Positions 5,919 to 7,471 of a stretch of 7,471 bases of DNA are shown in pieces. Under the pieces are notes generated by a model, which saw nothing but the letters and a program-made list of their open reading frames with translations, was not told where the DNA came from and searched no databases. The position numbers and the translations under genes were made by a program. Every line of letters begins with the position of its first letter. Position 1 is the stretch's first letter. Source of the DNA: an uncultured Oribacterium sp. (lineage in GTDB: Bacteria; Bacillota; Clostridia; Lachnospirales; Lachnospiraceae). The stretch is taken from the NCBI GenBank assembly GCA_934279105.1, contig CAKQWR010000098.1:1-7471 (forward strand), read 5' to 3'.

Positions 5919-7301
5919 TTAATGCTTCATAAAACGCGCTTCGTAATCCTTCAGTGAGGCGATGGCTTCCTTCGACATCGGAATCAGTGCCAGCATGTTG
6001 AAGATCGTCATAAGGCCAATGCCTACATCGCCGAGATCCCAGACGAAGGTATAGGCCGCGAGGCAACCGATAAAGAGATTTACGAGCGCCACAATCTTGT
6101 ATACATTCTGTGATTTCCAGCTGTCACCGAACACATAAGCGACATTCGAGCGCGCATAGAACAGCACGCCCAGGAAGGTTGAGAAGCTGAAAAGCCAGAG
6201 CGTAATGGCGATAAAAATCACGCCAGCCTGTCCGAAGTGGTAGCGCATGGCTTCCTGGAGAAGATCCATACCCGCCATACCGGAAACGACCTCCTCCGGT
6301 ACGAGCAGCATCACGAACGCCGTGCAGCTGCAGATCACGATGGTATCGATAAAAACGCCGAGTGCCTGAAGCAGTCCAGACTTCACCGGGTGGTCAACAT
6401 CCGCTGCAGCCGCTGCACATGGCGCAGAACCGGAACCTGCTTCGTTTGAGAAAAGTCCACGCTTCACACCGTTCATCAGAACTGCACCGAAACCACCGGC
6501 TACTGCCTGACGAAGTCCGAAAGCCTCACGGAAAATACGTGCAAACACGGACGGTATCTGCGTAAAGTTGTTGATGATGACGAAGAGTGTCAGGAAGATG
6601 TAGAAACCTGCCATCACCGGCACGATGATATCGAGTGCCTTTACCGTTGTATGCTTACGGAATACGATGATTGCGGAGAATACGCACAGGATCACAGCCG
6701 ATGCAATCGGTGGAACGTGGAATGCATTGTCAAACGCAGATGCCACGGAATTACCGATGACCTGACTGATACCACACCAGCAGAGAAGGCCGGACAGTGC
6801 GAAAAGAATTGCAATCATACTTTTCTTCTTCTTTCCTGCAAACATCTTATGAATATAATACGCCGGACCACCACGATAGCCTCCGTACAGTGGATCCTCT
6901 TCCTTATAGATTTGGGCGAGCGTTGCCTCTACGAAGGCGGTACTGGAACCGATCAGTGCCGTCAGCCACATCCAGAAAACTGCACCTGCGCCACCGGCAG
7001 AAACCGCGGCGACGACACCGACGAGATTACCCATCCCGACACGCGTTGCGGTCGAAACGATGAGGGCCTCGAGTCCGGAAACCTTGCTATTCTTCTCTGG
7101 ATCGACGCTCTTCTCACGTGCTACACGACACATCTCCGGAAACAGACGTATCGGAAGGAAACGTGTGGCGATCGTGCAGAAGATACCTGCCGGAATCAAA
7201 AGAAGAACCAGGAGTGACAGCCCGAGTGTCGAGTCTCCTGGTAGTGGAATCGTGATGAGGTCTCCCCAAAGGAGATTGTAAATAAATTGAAATACTGCCA
7301 T
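5919..7301 (-). CDS. Sodium:alanine (or glycine) symporter, AGCS family
   Basis: Polytopic inner-membrane transporter importing alanine or glycine with sodium. From the ATG at 7301 it has 460 residues, usual for the family, with about ten hydrophobic segments. Family blocks are RVGMGNLVGV (87-96), GAVFWMW (106-112), GGPAYYI (144-150) and the signature SNEAGSGSAP (285-294), followed by HPVKSG (304-309) and GVFIDT (315-320). The last two segments before the hydrophilic tail (about 400-445) complete the usual topology. The start is chosen because AAAGGA (7312-7317) lies 10 nt upstream and the protein begins with the expected amphipathic stretch before the first membrane segment. The frame remains open upstream to 7451, but that would cross a promoter, a terminator and the tRNA. 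It is convergent with the GntR regulator and functionally unrelated to the hexuronate genes. Substrate choice between alanine and glycine cannot be read from the sequence. Confidence 0.93.
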   Translation of the reverse strand: MAVFQFIYNLLWGDLITIPLPGDSTLGLSLLVLLLIPAGIFCTIATRFLPIRLFPEMCRVAREKSVDPEKNSKVSGLEALIVSTATRVGMGNLVGVVAAVSAGGAGAVFWMWLTALIGSSTAFVEATLAQIYKEEDPLYGGYRGGPAYYIHKMFAGKKKKSMIAILFALSGLLCWCGISQVIGNSVASAFDNAFHVPPIASAVILCVFSAIIVFRKHTTVKALDIIVPVMAGFYIFLTLFVIINNFTQIPSVFARIFREAFGLRQAVAGGFGAVLMNGVKRGLFSNEAGSGSAPCAAAAADVDHPVKSGLLQALGVFIDTIVICSCTAFVMLLVPEEVVSGMAGMDLLQEAMRYHFGQAGVIFIAITLWLFSFSTFLGVLFYARSNVAYVFGDSWKSQNVYKIVALVNLFIGCLAAYTFVWDLGDVGIGLMTIFNMLALIPMSKEAIASLKDYEARFMKH

Positions 7302-7328
7302 AACACTTTTATCCTTTAAACTATTTAT

Positions 7329-7340
7329 TACTTTAAAGTA
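7329..7340. repeat. Perfect 12-bp palindrome over the symporter -10 and start
   Basis: TACTTTAAAGTA is a perfect inverted repeat with no spacer. It overlaps four bases of the -10 box and the predicted transcription start, a position suited to a repressor site. No family assignment is possible from one copy. Confidence 0.4.
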
Positions 7341-7364
7341 TAGCAGATATTTTGCGATAAACAA
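7337..7364 (-). promoter_or_regulatory. Putative promoter of the symporter gene (extended -10)
   Basis: Minus-strand TTGTTT (7359-7364), a 16-bp spacer and TATACT (7337-7342), preceded by TG one base upstream (TGC-TATACT), which makes an extended -10. The predicted start is near 7330, giving a leader of about 30 nt. It lies immediately after the tRNA terminator, so the symporter has its own transcription unit. Confidence 0.6.
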
Positions 7365-7368
7365 GAAA

Positions 7369-7406
7369 TAAAAAAAGCGGAAAGCCAATTTCTTAGCTTT
7401 CCGCTT
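7369..7406 (-). terminator. Intrinsic terminator of the tRNA-Leu transcript
   Basis: A perfect 11-bp stem AAGCGGAAAGC/GCTTTCCGCTT (7375-7385 and 7396-7406) with a 10-base loop is followed on the minus strand by a T-tract (complement of the A run at 7370-7376). It begins 3 nt after the tRNA 3' end and separates the tRNA from the symporter promoter. Confidence 0.9.
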
Positions 7407-7408
7407 GA

Positions 7409-7471
7409 TGCGGGAGATGGGACTTGAACCCACACGTCCTATCGGACACAAGATCCTTAGTCTTGCCTGTC
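7409..7471 (-). tRNA. tRNA-Leu (anticodon AAG), 5' part beyond the window
   Basis: The 3' 63 nt of a class II tRNA. Visible on the minus strand are the anticodon stem CAAGA/TCTTG around the loop CTAAGGA (anticodon AAG at 7456-7458), a long variable arm GTCC-GATA-GGAC, the T arm GTGGG-TTCAAGT-CCCAT, the acceptor strand CTCCCGC and discriminator A73. The long variable arm and A73 agree with leucine. CCA is not encoded; the next bases are TCA. The acceptor 5' strand and most of the D arm lie to the right of the window. Confidence 0.93.

Noticed and set aside
753..5962. The octamer CCTTCAGG and close variants recurring across the window
   Set aside because: Most copies fall in coding frame as CTG-AAG-G(AT), that is Leu-Lys-Asp codon usage in the minus-strand proteins. 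They are not intergenic and have no regular spacing.
7302..7451. A 50-residue N-terminal extension of the symporter
   Set aside because: The extension would be translated from tRNA, terminator and promoter sequence. The ATG at 7301 has a ribosome site and gives the standard family N-terminus.
1..7471. CRISPR array, insertion sequence, phage or other mobile element
   Set aside because: No regularly spaced direct repeats, transposase or integrase motifs or terminal inverted repeats were seen. The tRNA is present only in part, and no attachment-site duplicate of its 3' end was noticed in the window.

Overview
The window looks like chromosomal DNA of a Gram-positive, probably anaerobic member of the Bacillota (a Lachnospiraceae-like clostridium is the best guess). 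The grounds are AGGAGG-type ribosome sites, catabolite-responsive (cre/CcpA-like) elements, an intrinsic terminator with a T-tract, a tRNA gene without an encoded CCA, and gene content typical of gut or oral saccharolytic Firmicutes. Base composition is near balanced by eye. The genus cannot be fixed from the sequence alone.

Layout. The left two thirds is a hexuronate (glucuronate/fructuronate) catabolic locus read on the minus strand. uxuA (mannonate dehydratase, start 4695) overlaps uxuB (fructuronate reductase, start 3589) by four bases. A 41-bp gap then leads to a 394-residue gene fusing an RdgB/HAM1 nucleotide-pool phosphatase to a YfcE/MJ0936 metallophosphoesterase. After a further 212 bp comes eda (KDPG aldolase), which has its own promoter and runs off the left edge. 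Divergent from uxuA, on the plus strand, is a GntR/FadR-type (FCD) regulator. The 258-bp region between them holds two copies of a 13-bp element with a GTATAC core, a near-consensus uxuA promoter, a second distal promoter with a cre-like box, and a CRP/FNR-like palindrome.

The right third is a separate unit. An AGCS-family sodium:alanine/glycine symporter is read on the minus strand and converges on the regulator, with a hairpin terminator between them that may serve both. Upstream of it lies the 3' part of a tRNA-Leu with an AAG anticodon, followed by a strong intrinsic terminator.

How the genes work together. UxuB interconverts fructuronate and mannonate, UxuA dehydrates mannonate to 2-keto-3-deoxygluconate (KDG), and Eda cleaves KDPG to pyruvate and glyceraldehyde-3-phosphate. 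The isomerase (UxaC) and KDG kinase needed to complete the route are not in the window. The inferred control is local repression by the GntR protein, relieved by a pathway intermediate, plus global catabolite control at both uxuA and eda. No wholly new system is evident. The most unusual items are the RdgB-phosphoesterase fusion inside a sugar-acid locus, the shared promoter layout of uxuA and eda, and the A34 leucine tRNA.
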